From assembly GCA_964020975.1 (NCBI GenBank), contig OZ026618.1, positions 38,702,390-38,766,389 of the forward strand: a stretch of 64,000 bases of DNA. Reading direction: 5' to 3'. The notes beneath the pieces are model-generated. The model did not search any database. It saw only the letters and a list, made by a program, of their open reading frames with translations, and was not told the DNA's origin. Source of the DNA: Hermodice carunculata (taxonomy: Eukaryota; Annelida; Polychaeta; Eunicida; Amphinomidae). The translations under genes and the position numbers were made by a program. Shown piece by piece: positions 24,090 through 39,850 of this stretch; position 1 is the stretch's first letter; each line of letters starts with the position of its first letter.

Positions 24090-24464
24090 TTAACACTCGC
24101 TGTATATTTTCTATCTGAAAGCTGACATTGTGTCTGAAAATATGCAAATTTCAAAAATGGTCAACTTGTCTTCGATCCCACATCAGTCTCTCGGTGCTTA
24201 TTAAATTATTTTTTTTAAAACATGTTGTCAATGAATGGCAAAACTATCAACGATTTCCGACAATTGGGCACGTCCGACAATTGCACACGGCTCTATACAA
24301 AATATATAGCAATATTTACAAAATACAGTAAAAACACGAAATAAATTAATATAAAAACTGTCCCATCAGCATCCAGCAATTAGGCCTACCTGTTTCCATT
24401 AATATTATGCCAATGACAACAAGCATTATGTATCAAACCACATTTTGATTAAAAGTTCTGCAGG

Positions 24465-26245
24465 TACCTCTTACAGTATAGAGATTTGAATGTTTGAAGA
24501 TTTTGCTGAGCGAACATCAGTGGGAAGGTCATTCCAAAGCCTTTCACCATCATACCCAAAACTGCGAGTGTAGTTTGTGAGCCTTGCTTTGGTTAGGACT
24601 TGCCCCACATGTGGACCACTGTGCCCAGTGATTTTCACACCTCCAATGCCTAGAGAAAGCCCCTTTGCTGGGGTAAGACTACTTGATTGTATAGTTTTAA
24701 CATAGGTACTTGTCACAGAGCAAGGCTCACATGGTGAAATAACAAGAATATCTAAGCTAAAAAAGTTTAAGCATGGAAGGAAAATGGTCCCTACACTATT
24801 AATGAAACCTTTATAAAATGTTTAACTTATAATGATAAGTTAAGACTATTTAGGGCAGTAAAGCTTGCGTAATCTGTGAAGTCTCTGCCATAACTGAAAC
24901 AGTGGCGTTTTGCCTTTTAAACACCAACACTTGTGTAAATGGTTATATCCTTCAGAGCCATATGCTGTGGCATCATGAGCACATGCTGCCAAAATATTAC
25001 TGTGCTCAGTTTAAACGTTTCACAAACTCCTCTGGTGATTAACCCCACAGGAGTCAGAAACCAATTCACACCTATGCATGTGTGGTGGTCAGTACACAGA
25101 TACTGTAAGAGGGTCTCATTAATTTTGCCTGTAAAAAGTTAAAAAAACATCTTCAAATTAAAAATGCCTCATACATTACCGATATTGACAGGCATACCAA
25201 TTAAAAAGTTTTACAATTTATGTTAATGTTGCTATAATCGACCTCAAATTTACTTTCAAGATTGTTACTTTTAACATGCATTACCCTATGCCTACAAGTG
25301 TCCACCCCCGTGATGCCCTGTCCAGTCAGCTGAGGTGAGAAAATTCTATGCTTTGCTGGTTGTGTGAAAGGAGTCAATTGTTGCCACCAGCACTTCTTGT
25401 ACCATAAGTGTGTGGCTGTGGGAGAGACCTTAAGTTACATAGATATGTCGACACCAAACCATTTAGACACTTGTACATTAGTACGCTTCTTTTTAAAGCT
25501 CACTCGTTCATAGAAAAACATCCATTTTAATTTTTTAAAAAGCTCCTGGCTGGAAAAATCTAAAATGCTGCACTGGAGAATTATAAGTGCCGCCCACTTC
25601 TGTAATTTGGTAATGCGTTTTGTATAAATTGAATTGGAAGGACGACCCCAAACAGTACAACAAAAGGCCATGTGTGGTAGGACCAATAATGCATTCAAAA
25701 TTTGGACTGCAACATCTTTTGGAATCAAATGCCGAATTCTTTTAAGACCACCTATCTTGTGAGATAACTTCTTGTATACTGTCTCATGTTGGGGGCGCAA
25801 CTGAGATTGGAGTCAATTTAAACACCAAGCAATTTTGTTGTTTGCACCTGTTCAATTTCATCGCCCCCAACATAAATATCTAATTTAGTGGTGGAAGTAA
25901 CTTTTTTCATATTACCGCTCAGTTGGGATTTCTTTTTTTCAACATTCAACGTCAGTTTGTACCTGTACATCCAATTCTGTACATTAATAACATCTGCCGT
26001 CAACTTAGCTTTAATATCTTGAGCTGAAAGTCCAGATACTTCTGCAATGCTGTCGTCTGCATACATATACAGTGTAGAATGTTCAAGACATGATGGCAGG
26101 TCATTTATAAAAAAAAGTATAAACAGCAGAGGTGCCAAAATTGAACACTGTGGGACATCAACAGTCACGTAACTGAACTCAGACAAAACCCCTTGCCAAC
26201 AGGTAGCCTGCTGTCTATTAGAAAGATAGTTTTGAAACCAAGTTC
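24465..26245 (-). mobile_element. Degenerate LINE, reverse transcriptase to C-terminus
   Basis: On the minus strand the translation gives WFQNYLSNRQQ, then FSYVTVDVPQCSILAPLLFI (a PQG-type motif with Gly replaced by Cys), the catalytic MYADDS, KLTLNVEKKKSQ, the thumb (YKKLSHKIGGLKRIRHLIPK, TVWGRPSNSIYTKRITKLQK) and the C-terminal signature RSFGYDGERLWNDLPTDVRS near 24.5 kb. It is 5' truncated at about 26245, with stops and frame changes, especially at 24720-25435. A CR1/L2/Jockey-like type is likely. Confidence 0.88.
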
Positions 26246-26304
26246 ATCCGGCTGTTGTGCAGTCATTCAACACATCTCTTGCTAATACAAAATAAAACAA
26301 ATAC

Positions 26305-26426
26305 CCGTATCATCACATTTGCAGTGGAATCTTCAAGGGACTGCAGTTGGCTGGCATAAAGGATTTCTTTCCTTTTCTGGAATGCCAAATGGCAGAATTT
26401 AGCTCTTGCCCAAGCCATGTCTCCTT
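26305..26426 (-). CDS. Possible lone exon, unknown gene
   Basis: Between an acceptor TTGCAG and a donor GTATTT lies a 122-base open stretch that reads GDMAWARAKFCHLAFQKRKE and continues to STANVMIR, phase 1 to 0. Helix-like composition and flanking splice-site matches suggest an exon, but the polypyrimidine tract is poor, the donor is weak, and the opposite strand is open too. No family is recognised. It sits between two LINE fragments, so it could also be repeat-derived. Confidence 0.25.
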
Positions 26427-26463
26427 CTGCAATCATGATCGTGATACATAAACTTATTCTGTT

Positions 26464-27082
26464 ATTCTAGACTAAACTCCCACCTTCACAAAATTGACAT
26501 CCTTCCTGACCCATCCTGTGCCTGTTCTTATCCCACTGTAGACTCCAAGCATTTTCTACTCTTCTGTCCCTATTACATCGTTCCGAGAAACAGATTACTG
26601 AATACTGTTATTCCTTTGATTGCTCCGGGGGTTAGCCCGCATCTTATAATTCATATTGGTAGTGATAGGTTAGTTGAAATATTTCTCCGTGGCAGTAACG
26701 AGCTTTCGAGCTGCCTGAATATCCAGATCTGTGATGCTCTCCATCAGGACATTATTGATACCAGGCGCTATAACGACTAAATGTTTCCGTTACTGTTACT
26801 GTAGTATTCATCGGTTGGACTATGCAAATTTATTTGTATCATACCTTTTTTCTTTAATGGGTAAATAGTGAACTCAATTCATATTGGTTTAACTTGTATC
26901 TTAAATGTAATCAAACTTTGATATTCGTACAGAGTTTACATAGATATAATTCATTGGTAACATTTGTTCTGTCATGTGTGTCTTGTATATACTTACTGTG
27001 TGTCTCCATGTTCTGGAGAACCCATGTATTAGTCATTTCGATGTACTATAGGGCTATCCAGACTAAATAAATACGTTTAAAC
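26464..27082 (+). mobile_element. 5'-truncated LINE insertion with 15-bp target duplication
   Basis: TAAACTTATTCTGTT occurs at 26449-26463 and again at 27083-27097, an exact target-site duplication. Inside is an open C-terminal LINE frame (26469-26780, RLNSHLHKIDILPDPSCACS, then DSKHFLLFCPYY, ending at TAA), then a 3' untranslated region ending GACTAAATAAATACG. It interrupts the minus-strand LINE fragment to its right. Confidence 0.88.
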
Positions 27083-27099
27083 TAAACTTATTCTGTTTA

Positions 27100-28480
27100 T
27101 TTAGATCGGGAAAGTTGGAACAAACTTCACAATTTTTCTGATAAAATTGGTACCTTTCACTTTCTGATCTCGAGCATTTCAGTAGGAAGTGAAGCTCATC
27201 TTCTACAACTAAACATTCTTACACAGCCGATCATATAATGGGATTTCTCATCTAGTATATCTGCCTGTTTCTACATTTAGGTTATGGCTACTTGTTCTGA
27301 GCTTGGTTAGCGCACTGCGGTGAGACCCAGTTTTCGTATTGCACAAATGGTTTTCATATTGTATATGAGTTTTTAGCTCGGAATATGTTTTCAGTTTACC
27401 ATTTTAATCATAGATTTTTTATTAACAAATGTTCAGAATATAATTGTCATGCCTTTTCTTTAATTCTGTACGGGACAGTTCCTTGCCATTTATAAGTCTT
27501 TCTTGGGCTGCGAGTTTTTGCCACCATGGTACTCTATCCTTTATTTGTACCTTCTCATAAGGAAGGGGGGGGGGGGGCTTCCTAAGGTAATATTTTTTTG
27601 AAAATCAAGACTTTAAATGGTGCAATTTGGTGGTACTTGGTAGCAAAATCTTCAAAGGATGGGCAACACTTTTCTATAAATTTGTTCATAAAAACAGTAA
27701 AAATACTGGCATATCATGCAGCAATGTTTCATTTCCAAGTGGATTCCTGAGGACAGATTTCATTGCTGAGGCAGTAACATCCACGTTTTATATTTGTAGT
27801 CAATTTGTTTATTAATTCTGTTTACAGGTTTATGGATTTGTCAAAGATCATCATACCACCGCGTATCACAGATCAATACTTCAGCATTATATCTGCACAA
27901 TACTAAAATATTTCAATGGAAATAATATTAAAAAGATTTACCTGTTAAAAATAATGCTACTGATAACAAAATCTAGTAAGTTGTGTATCACAATCACATC
28001 AACAAAATCTTAGATTTTCATGTCAGTGATGCAGTCAGTCCGAATCAACACCTGAGAAAATTCTTGCAAAGTTTACCAGGCCACATGATCATCACTGCCT
28101 GGCAAATATGCATACAATTCTACTTTTTTGGGGGGGGGGGGGGGTGTATTTTTTGTGAATGTGGTAGGAAGCTTTGAAAAGCGCTAGGCGGTAGAACGGT
28201 GAAGAAATGGGTAACTTACCACTTGAATCGGTAGGGTTGGCAGTTATGCCTTCTGTTGTTGCCACACCCTGTAGACTGTCATCAGATTTACCACATAAAT
28301 ATTTTTTATACTTGTGCAGTGCAACAACGCCAATGGGTAGTATTCCTAATTCGCAGTACACAGCTGCTGTAGCAGTATTTTTGGAGACTCCGAGAGTGTC
28401 TTTGGCAAAATTCAGTTGGACCTTTTCAAGTACTGTTATTTCGGCTTTCATAATGTTCAATGTTGCGGCAGACCCTGTTT
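27100..28480 (-). mobile_element. Degenerate LINE, C-terminal portion in two pieces
   Basis: At 28330-28480 the minus strand reads VLEKVQLNFAKDTLGVSKNT and YCELGILPIG, the usual post-thumb segment of CR1/L2-like LINEs. At 27105-27570 it reads DRVPWWQKLAAQERLINGKE and SALTKLRTSSHNLNVETGRY, the C-terminal zinc-knuckle-like region. The intervening 27580-28150 is unrelated or decayed and includes G runs. The order is right for one element; stops are present. Confidence 0.8.
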
Positions 28481-28602
28481 GTTAAAGTGATATATTAGTG
28501 GAGTAAATACATTCTAATGCCCCTCTCTTAAACGGGATATAAATCGCCTTCCCCCAGCTCATGTATGTGCATGGATGCATGCATGTGTGCACAGATAATA
28601 AG

Positions 28603-29114
28603 GGGCCTGGCATCATTTGCCGAAGGTGGGGGGGGGATGGTGATGGTGCTCGGGAGGTTTGAGGGGGAGGGGGGGACAACACTTTGTCATCCTAAAACAA
28701 ATTTTCACCATCTCGGGGGGGGGGGGGGGGGACAAAAAAAAAAAAAAGAAAAAAAGGATACGCCAAAATGCACCATTTAATACCCCTAAAATATAAAATT
28801 TCATAAAAATCCCAATACAGCCTAGTACAAACTTTTATTTTCACTTTTGGCCCATAGAACATACTAAAAGCATGTTATCAAGTTTACTCAGACTCACTAC
28901 GCAAATATTTAACTTACTGAAATTTAGTCATATATCTTACATTGCTGCAGCACGGCGTTTCTCGAGACATGGAGGGGGGGGGGGGCTATAGTTTCAAGCC
29001 GTGTAAAAATAGGGGGTCACAAAAAGCTGATGTGTGCTCATCCCAATATTCCGACCCCCCCCCCCTCCGGCAAATAATGCCAGCCCCCCCCCCCCGCAAA
29101 TAATGCCAGGTCCC
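28603..29114. mobile_element. TIR element rich in poly-G/poly-C tracts
   Basis: The left end GGGCCTGGCATCATTTGC and the right end GCAAATAATGCCAGGTCCC are inverted repeats flanked by TAAG on both sides (28599-28602, 29115-29118). Inside the right end the GCAAATAATGCCAG module is duplicated with C runs of 11-14 between. Several G or C tracts of ten or more lie inside. Confidence 0.7.
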
Positions 29115-29118
29115 TAAG

Positions 29119-30173
29119 TCACACAATTTCCGTTTACGTTTCATTTTAAGGAATTGAAACATTTCACAGTGTCTATTGACATTTCATTTTAAGGATTGGG
29201 AAAGGTACAAAATTTTTTTTAGGGATCTGATACCTTTAGAGTCACATAGAAGTTTGGGCCGCAGTGAGTGCAAAATATCCATAAGGTGTCCTTATAGGTT
29301 GCCTATTGTTTCCGGGCTTCATTGTCAGTATCGATACATAATATAAATTGTCAAAATGGTAACAAAGCAATCTTCAATCATGCCCTGTTCCGTGTTAAAT
29401 TTTGTGAATACTATTTGCATAATATAGACGTTATGCTGTTATGGTAGCATAGTATGTAAACCTGCCAAACATCCTTGGCTGTTTCATAATTCAAAGTTGT
29501 ACTTTGGTGGTTTCATAAACGTTTAATGAAAACTTGGGACTCCAAAGGTATCCATGAGTTATCCCTAATAGGTTTCTTACTGTAACCAGGTTTTATTTTT
29601 AGCACAAGCATGGTACGTAATTTGAATTCCTAAAATGAAGGCAAGACAATCTTCAATCTTTAACAGCTTATTGCAATATTGTTACAAAACATTGACACTG
29701 TATTTCAAAACGTAATTAAATAAATACCTTAACTTTTGTTACGGTGATGTTCTTTTTGATTCCTCTTATAACAGTTACTTTATTCTTTTGTGCATTAATA
29801 CAACACTTATTGACAAAATGTTTCATTTGTGAAGTATCGGGAACTATCAACATATATCACGAGTTAAACTAAAAAACACCTGATTTTTAGTTAAATTCAT
29901 CCTCTTTATGGATGGTAATGATCTGCACATTTTTGAAGTGTGCCATTTTTTGTAGTTACAGCTGAGACTAATTACTGTCCTATGGCGAAAAAGTACTCAT
30001 ATTCGAACTAGCACCTAAGGTGGGGCTACTTTGAACACCCACATAACAAAAAATATATGACTAATGCTACGTATCCAGAAAGATTTAAGCTGAAGTATCA
30101 CAAGTCTTTTAGGCCCCCCTAATACAAGCACAAAACATATGCTTTACAGGTAAAAGTATTTAAACAGGCTAGA

Positions 30174-30234
<61 letters not shown>

Positions 30235-31428
30235 TTTCATAGAAGCCACAGTTGACGGTAATAAAGATAAATAAAGAAAATCAGGCGCGGGAGCCTCCCA
30301 GCTAGGGAGCTGTCACAGTGGATAAAATTCACTGTTCATCCCAGACCACCCTTCAGACTGTGTTTTGCACCCCTAACAGACGGACCTGTAAGTGGACAGT
30401 TACTGGAAACCAATGAGCACAAAGCTTTAAGCTAACAGTCATCAAATGTAACTAATGCTGTGATTGGCCTATTGTGCTAAATGAATCAAGAACCACACAT
30501 TTTAATTATATCATTGAAATAGCAAGTCATACACATATAAAATATTCCCAGATGAAATGGGAACCGAATATTTGAATGTGTGATAGTGGTATAATTGGTC
30601 ATGATAAAAGTGATTAGGTTAGACCACTGACTGATGAAATATTCTTCAATGAATTAAGAACCATGCAGTTTAAATATCAATGAAAAAGCAAGTCACAACT
30701 GTCAGGTAACCCTTTTCATTTATAAATATTTGATTTACTTCAATTTAACCTTTGATACTGAAATTTGTAGTCATTTTAAATATGACATGGATTAGAATCT
30801 GACAGATCAAGTCCAAATTCAGTCAAACATTGCCAGATGAACGTTTGTGTTAGGAAGCATAGTACTTGCTGAATCAGAAAAACATAAAAGGCCCTTTTAA
30901 AAACCCCTTTATCCCGCAGGAGAGTGACCTTGGCCTGGGACAGGGACACACGGGTGCACTGAATCAGCCCTTCGTCAAAGTGCTAAATAAACTATGTGGT
31001 CGACTGGTGAGGCTGAGGCTGTTCACACCATTTACTGGGTCATAGCCATCCACACACCACATTCAGGCTGGGTCAAGGGGCTGGGAATAACACTAATTGG
31101 GACTTTGATACTTCTCCTAGTGAGCATTGTAGCCAGAGCTTGGATTTAGGATGAAGGGAATGGCAGTATAATTCCTGAGGACATATTTTGAGTATTTTTT
31201 TTTACCTAGTAGTAATGATATTTATGAACTATCTCTATCATGCATCCTTGCCTGCATTCAGTCATCAGCTTATCCATGCATGATGCACACAAAAACAAGT
31301 TTTGGCAATAAGCATTTTATAGAATTATTTATTTGCATACATTTGTATCAAGAGCACAAAGTCTGTATACCGTCAGTGACAACAACAATATGTACAATGT
31401 AATAACTTATTACATGTAGAATCCTCTG
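29119..31428. other. No gene recognised
   Basis: AT-rich sequence with no convincing exon on either strand; an AAC microsatellite lies within. Confidence 0.45.
30175..30232. repeat. (AAC)n microsatellite
   Basis: Uninterrupted run. Confidence 0.95.
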
Positions 31429-32030
31429 TTGTCAAAGTTTTCAGTCACGACCCCTACGCACAGGGAAGGCATGTCCTGGGACAACAAAGATGGTCTGGCG
31501 GACCAATTCTTCAGAAAAGGTCAGCCAGTAGGGATGGTGTGGTCTTTCCACTCACAGGTCATTCAGGCCACGTGGGCCGGGTGGGAAACTCAACATGCAG
31601 ATTTGTGTGTGACAAGCAGAAATGCAAAACTACTGGTTTACATTTCACCAGTACTGGACCTCCAGGCCCAAGTGGTGGAGACTTTAACCATGGGCTGTGT
31701 CATCCTTTGGGCATACCCGTTTCCGTTTCCGCAGATCTTCCCAAGGGTACTACAGAAGGTTGGGTCCCATGACTGCAATTTGATCCTGGTTGCCAGGACT
31801 TTACCAGTGGAAAGTCCTTGGCAAGAGTTTGGGAACTGCACAGGGATCAGTGGTGGTTCCCTACAGGGAGACTGGATCCCAGAAGGAGAGACCAATCATA
31901 TACATGGCTTAAACCTGTAGGCAGATCAAGGGCAGAGAAGATTGTAGTGGCCAACCTGAAACTCACAAAGCAGACACTTTTGACTTTTTCCATTGGCTGG
32001 TGCAAGCTGGCAAGGATGCAGTGAAGACAG
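31429..32030 (+). mobile_element. Fossil fragment of a DIRS-like retroelement
   Basis: The translation resembles the RNase H-end region of DIRS-type (tyrosine-recombinase) retroelements: LADQFFRKGQPVG, WSFHSQVIQATW, SRNAKLLVYISPVLDLQAQV, then WAYPFPFPQIFPRVLQKV and LILVARTLP. Only this fragment is recognised; neither the reverse transcriptase core nor the recombinase is evident. It is old and broken. The family call rests on remembered motif order in marine invertebrate DIRS elements. Confidence 0.7.
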
Positions 32031-34869
<2,839 letters not shown>

Positions 34870-34956
34870 CATCTGTCGGAGATCACCTCAAATTTTAAAG
34901 GCCTGTTCTATGGTAAGCATGTTGTCATAAGAATATATATAACAGAATCAAAAGCC

Positions 34957-34984
34957 AACACACACACACACACACACACACACA
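34957..34984. repeat. (CA)n microsatellite
   Basis: Direct inspection. Confidence 0.95.
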
Positions 34985-35756
34985 TAGGCTTTGCACAAAA
35001 ATAAAGAAGTACACAAAATATATTAAGTACATTTATTATGCAACAGCTTTGCACAGGAATATATATCATTCTGGCTGTCTTCCTTATTTGTGACATTGTG
35101 AGTACTTTTCCCTCTACTGCCTGTTCTGTCTTTGCATAGCAAATCCAGTTCTTCGTCACGTCAGCAATAGCCTGTATTTTTAACTTCTAGGAAGGAGAGC
35201 TCGGAAGGATTCTTAAATAAAGATATTCAACATTAAACAACATAATTTGATTGTTTCATGTCAGTGAAGTCTCTAGGTGATGACCTTAAACTAGTAAACA
35301 CTACGAACTTGAACATACCTCCTCTTTCATTGATATTTTATGGTTTCAAAATGTTAACGGGGAATATCTGTCTCCCAGGATAACAAGGAGCCAGGCAGCT
35401 TTTATGTTATATTATTCCATCCATTCACACCTCATGTACATCATCTCAAAATGATCTGCGATGCTTACAATACATGCTCCTTTTATACATGATGCATTAC
35501 ATCACGTACCAAGAATATGGTTGAATTTTCCACTAACAAAACAAGCTATTTATGTCAACAAACTGATTTGGCAATAACAAGCCTTGTTTGTACCAGAACA
35601 ATCTTCTTTTTGACAATGACTCATCAAAAACATATTGTTTAAGTCACAATGCAAGTTAGGTTGCATGAAAGTTCCATGGAGTTGTGCTAAATATCATCCT
35701 TTACATATACACTTTACCCTCATAGTATTAATTTAGCGATTGGAATGCCATCAATA
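34985..35756. other. No recognised feature
   Basis: AT-rich; ends at the assembly gap. Confidence 0.4.
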
Positions 35757-35956
35757 NNNNNNNNNNNNNNNNNNNNNNNNNNNNNNNNNNNNNNNNNNNN
35801 NNNNNNNNNNNNNNNNNNNNNNNNNNNNNNNNNNNNNNNNNNNNNNNNNNNNNNNNNNNNNNNNNNNNNNNNNNNNNNNNNNNNNNNNNNNNNNNNNNNN
35901 NNNNNNNNNNNNNNNNNNNNNNNNNNNNNNNNNNNNNNNNNNNNNNNNNNNNNNNN
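35757..35956. other. Assembly gap (200 N)
   Basis: Exactly 200 Ns, which suggests a fixed-size placeholder; the true distance is unknown. Confidence 1.
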
Positions 35957-37196
35957 ATTTTGTACGGATTTTTAAAGTTGCGGTGGGTATCTTTCAATAT
36001 TGATATGTGTAAAACATCACTGGGGGGATTTTGCATCATGGCAGCCAGGGGCCATGAAATGGAAGTATCATTTGGTTATATGAAGCAACATTATAGGAAT
36101 TTCCTTCCTGAATTATTAATTTCAGAGCTAAAGTAGTATAAATTGCAGGCAAAAGGGGTTATTCATTTCCTGTGCTGCATTTCAGCCATTCAAGGCATGT
36201 TTGGGATTGATTCATTATATTTTTCTGTCCATTAATGATCAACTTTGATGAAATGAAAGGGAAAATTGAAGATGGCTGTCATATCACGGGACATTGGGGG
36301 ACATTGAGATAATTTTAGCAATGCATATTCCATTGTCTATTTGCAGTTTTTCTGTGGCAAAAGTTTCTCACTCACGAACATTCTAAATATGTTCACATAT
36401 GTGTTTCAAAAGAAATTTGCTGAATTCATGTGTCTATGTAGATTGCAGTCATTGGCCAACTTATCAAATATGCTGAACAACATGATTGTCATGACAACTG
36501 TCCGAAAATATATATTATAAAAACGGTGTATTTTGCAAAAATTTAAGGCACTTATTTCTTTGTAATCGGACCTGTGAAGGTCCTAGCACTACAAGAGGTT
36601 TAGAAATACAGCTCAGACCTTGGTGATCAATTCTACGTTGTTAAACATGGGTTATTTGACAAAAAGTCAGACAATTAAAGACTGCTTTCCTTACCATGGC
36701 AACCAAGTATTTTAACCATTATTTACCATACATGCAATTATCATACATATTCAACAGGGAAAGCATGCCCTACATTGCTACCTTTAGGTAGTTCTTTCGT
36801 CGAATTTTCTGAAAGTGAGCATATAAAGGATGATTCGCTGTCTCTTATATACGAATATTGGTGCCCATTTGTTTTGTTTTTTTCTTTGTTTGTTTGTTTT
36901 TTTTTAGGGGGGGGGGAGTGGGAGGATAAGTGGCACTTCATTATCAGCAAATTTGCACCTGGCATACACCTTTGCTTCTTGGAAACGCATCGCAAAACAG
37001 ACACAAATTATGGCTTTCTATTTTGATCTATCTTTGCACTACTTCATAAAAGAACAGTCCGGCAAGGAATAAGCCTTCCGTAATATTTATACTCTAAAAA
37101 GAAACAATTGCACGTGGAATACAAAAAATTACCAAATTGACAAACAATCAGAATTCCGCAGGTGATACTTGGGATGAGGAAATTACACACAAGCTC

Positions 37197-37249
<53 letters not shown>

Positions 37250-37299
37250 GACCAAAAAGCCATAGTACAGTACAATATGGTGCACAGCTTACTGCCATG
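35957..37299. other. No gene recognised; CA microsatellite at 37200-37248
   Basis: AT-rich sequence with a G run at 36906-36915 and a long CA repeat directly left of duplicated segment A. Confidence 0.45.
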
Positions 37300-38222
37300 G
37301 TGGTCATGTCACCTTTAGACTAATATCAACATCATCTTCCTTTGATACCGTCATGGTGTGTACAGCTAGGGTCTTCACTGACATAGTTCTGGGGTCATCA
37401 CTTTTGCAGTGAAAAGTGTCAGGATTCACTATTATCAACATAAATGACGATATAGTAGTTTAACTTGTCCAGGTCACTCAAGGTCAAAATAAACAACAGT
37501 ATATATTTTTCTCTTAGCTTTCAATAGTAACCATGTGCATAGGATCCACCGTTACCGATATATAAGCCACTATGCCATGGTTAGTGTTATCCCTATAGTA
37601 ACGATGCTAACATATATGTGTGACGTTACAAGAATTCCTAATTCCAACCATTCATCATAAATTAAAGAATCTCAGCAGCACCATCACGTGAATGAATCTA
37701 GCGCAGATCAAGACCAAGAACACTCCCATCAAGTTTGACAAGAAACCAACATGCGATCTGCGAGAAGTCAAAATAGCAAAAACACACTTTTTTTCAAAAT
37801 ACCACCCAATGTACACACACTCCCCGTTTGAAGTGAATCTGGTTGATGAAGAAATTGAAAATCTGAATTAGCATCACAATCCTCATTGACTTAAATAGTA
37901 ATAAATAGGACTGTGTGCGTTAACGGCAGGAGTCTGAACTTTAAAAATATATATATGTTACTCACGGACACTGAGTTATCACCAACTAGAAAACAATTTT
38001 GTCTGACCATTCTACAACGAACATTCTCCCTGTGTTTTGGCATAATCTGAGTGACGGTTTTCGAGAAAATGCAAGAGCGACAGCACAAAAATCCAGAAAG
38101 AAAAAACATTGCACAACTATCTACTGAACACACTAAGGTCAATGGGTTCCCAAGAGCGTTATGGAATTTTTAAGCAATTGGCCAAATGGCTTTGGAGCAG
38201 AAGATTTTTCAATACTACTCCC

Positions 38223-38265
<43 letters not shown>

Positions 38266-39690
38266 TAAAAGAGAAAATTCATATAAAATCCAAATATCAT
38301 TAGACCATGATCATTTAAGCAAATTAGCAGTTGCCCACCCATGGTATATTCTACCAAATTTGTAGTGAATTTGGGTGGTGCTTTTGGTGAAGCTGGAAAT
38401 TCAATTGTAAACAGATGAGCCAAAGAGCACATACATGGCAAAAGATGAATGATTGAGCCTCTAGCTGGGCTTAAAAACACCTATTCACATCATGTGCACT
38501 GATCATATGCATTTTTGGTGCTTCATCTTTGATGACTCTTCTAAGATAAACGCAAGGTTGATATGAAGTTTAGGGATGAGCCTTGTCTAAGTGCCTTGTA
38601 TAATATGAAAATATGTGATTTGTAAAACCAGTGAACTGAATCATACATTTGACGTCCATGCAAAAAAAATATGTACGTGATCAAGGCCTTGGCGATAAAA
38701 GTTCAGTTGGCTTGTAAAAATCAGTTGGCTTGTATGGCCTAAGCCCTAGAACCAGAAAAATGTCAATCAGCACAATGGTTTATTGCTGATGCTCAAGATG
38801 AAACCAATATTGAGAATTGTCAATAGTGGACGCAAAGTCATACTCAGGATTAATGTTACTGAGTCCAAGGGGTCCATTCACTGAAAAACTGAAAACAATT
38901 CTGTTCCCCTGCTCTATCTACCACACATGGTTCTCTAAATCTGAGTGGCACATCAATGTCTTGATTGTAATGTACGTTTGTAAATAAACTGGTAAATTAT
39001 GACTTTATGCCTGTCTAGGTCCACTTTTGGCAATTTAACCACAATTTGTATGTACCAAAAGTTATTAGAAGGAGGCAATTTTGAAGGAAACTTTTCATTT
39101 TTTTTTCATGAACACCTCTTCTCCCTATTAAAGATATTTGGGTGTTGACTCACATCATTATGAGCAATGCAATGAACAAGCGTGCATGTAGAGTATGTGT
39201 GTGTATGTCTATGTCTCTCCCAAAAGTCTCTCATTTTTGTCCCTTAGGAGCAGGATGCAGAAGCTGCATGAAGTAACTTCTTCCATCTTATTTATGGTTT
39301 GAAACCAAACAAGTGAAGAATTTGTTTCATAAGCAATATAATGCAAATGTATCATGGTATTAGACAAGATGTATTTATCAAAATGCTCTTCAATTTTCTA
39401 AACCTTAGTCTGCCGAATTTCCTTTTACTGGGACTGAGTCATGTATCCAATGTACTAAAATCTATTGGACTGGAGCTGAATATCAGTATTGTTATAGGAT
39501 ACTACCATTGTAATATTGATCTTGAGGGTTCTTTTTTTGGGGGGGGAGTGTTTTTTTTTCAGTTTACATGCTTACATATATGCAAATATTTTTACTATTC
39601 ACAGAGATTTACCATGAGAAGTTTCGTTTAAATTCCCATAAAATGTATGTATATTCCAATACTATCCAGAGACAACTGTTGCCCTTTTGA

Positions 39691-39850
39691 TTAAACAGGG
39701 ATCTGCTCCTTTTCCCTGATTAAAGTTATAACTGGCAGATGCGCAAATGGAATTTCTGCCCCTTCCCATTCTGAAACAAGTGCCATTGGTGGGCAGGAGA
39801 TGAGAGGAATCTTATCTGACTCAAACTGAATGGTTCCACTAAGATGATAT
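39691..39850 (-). CDS. Short exon-like frame, copy A-inverted
   Basis: After a pyrimidine-rich CACCCTAG acceptor, an open 52-codon frame reads [20 protein letters not shown], then SEWEGAEIPFAHLPV and LIREKEQIPV before a stop. The same frame recurs at 42851-42995 and 61652-61796 and, split, in copy B. Several differences between copies are silent in this frame. It may be the last exon of a duplicated gene, or a conserved stretch open by chance. No family is recognised, and its phase does not fit the CH exon's donor. Confidence 0.3.

Noticed and set aside
30175-30232. Possible CRISPR-like or spaced repeat array
   Set aside because: A plain AAC microsatellite with no spacers; no array of repeats with unique spacers occurs in the window.
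35728-36039. Frames running across the N block
   Set aside because: Unknown bases; nothing can be claimed.
37891-38142. Small frame with a signal-peptide-like start (MFFLSGFLCC) on the minus strand, with a partner at about 63351 in copy C
   Set aside because: The two copies share text because of the segmental duplication, the frame breaks differently in C, and there is no gene context.
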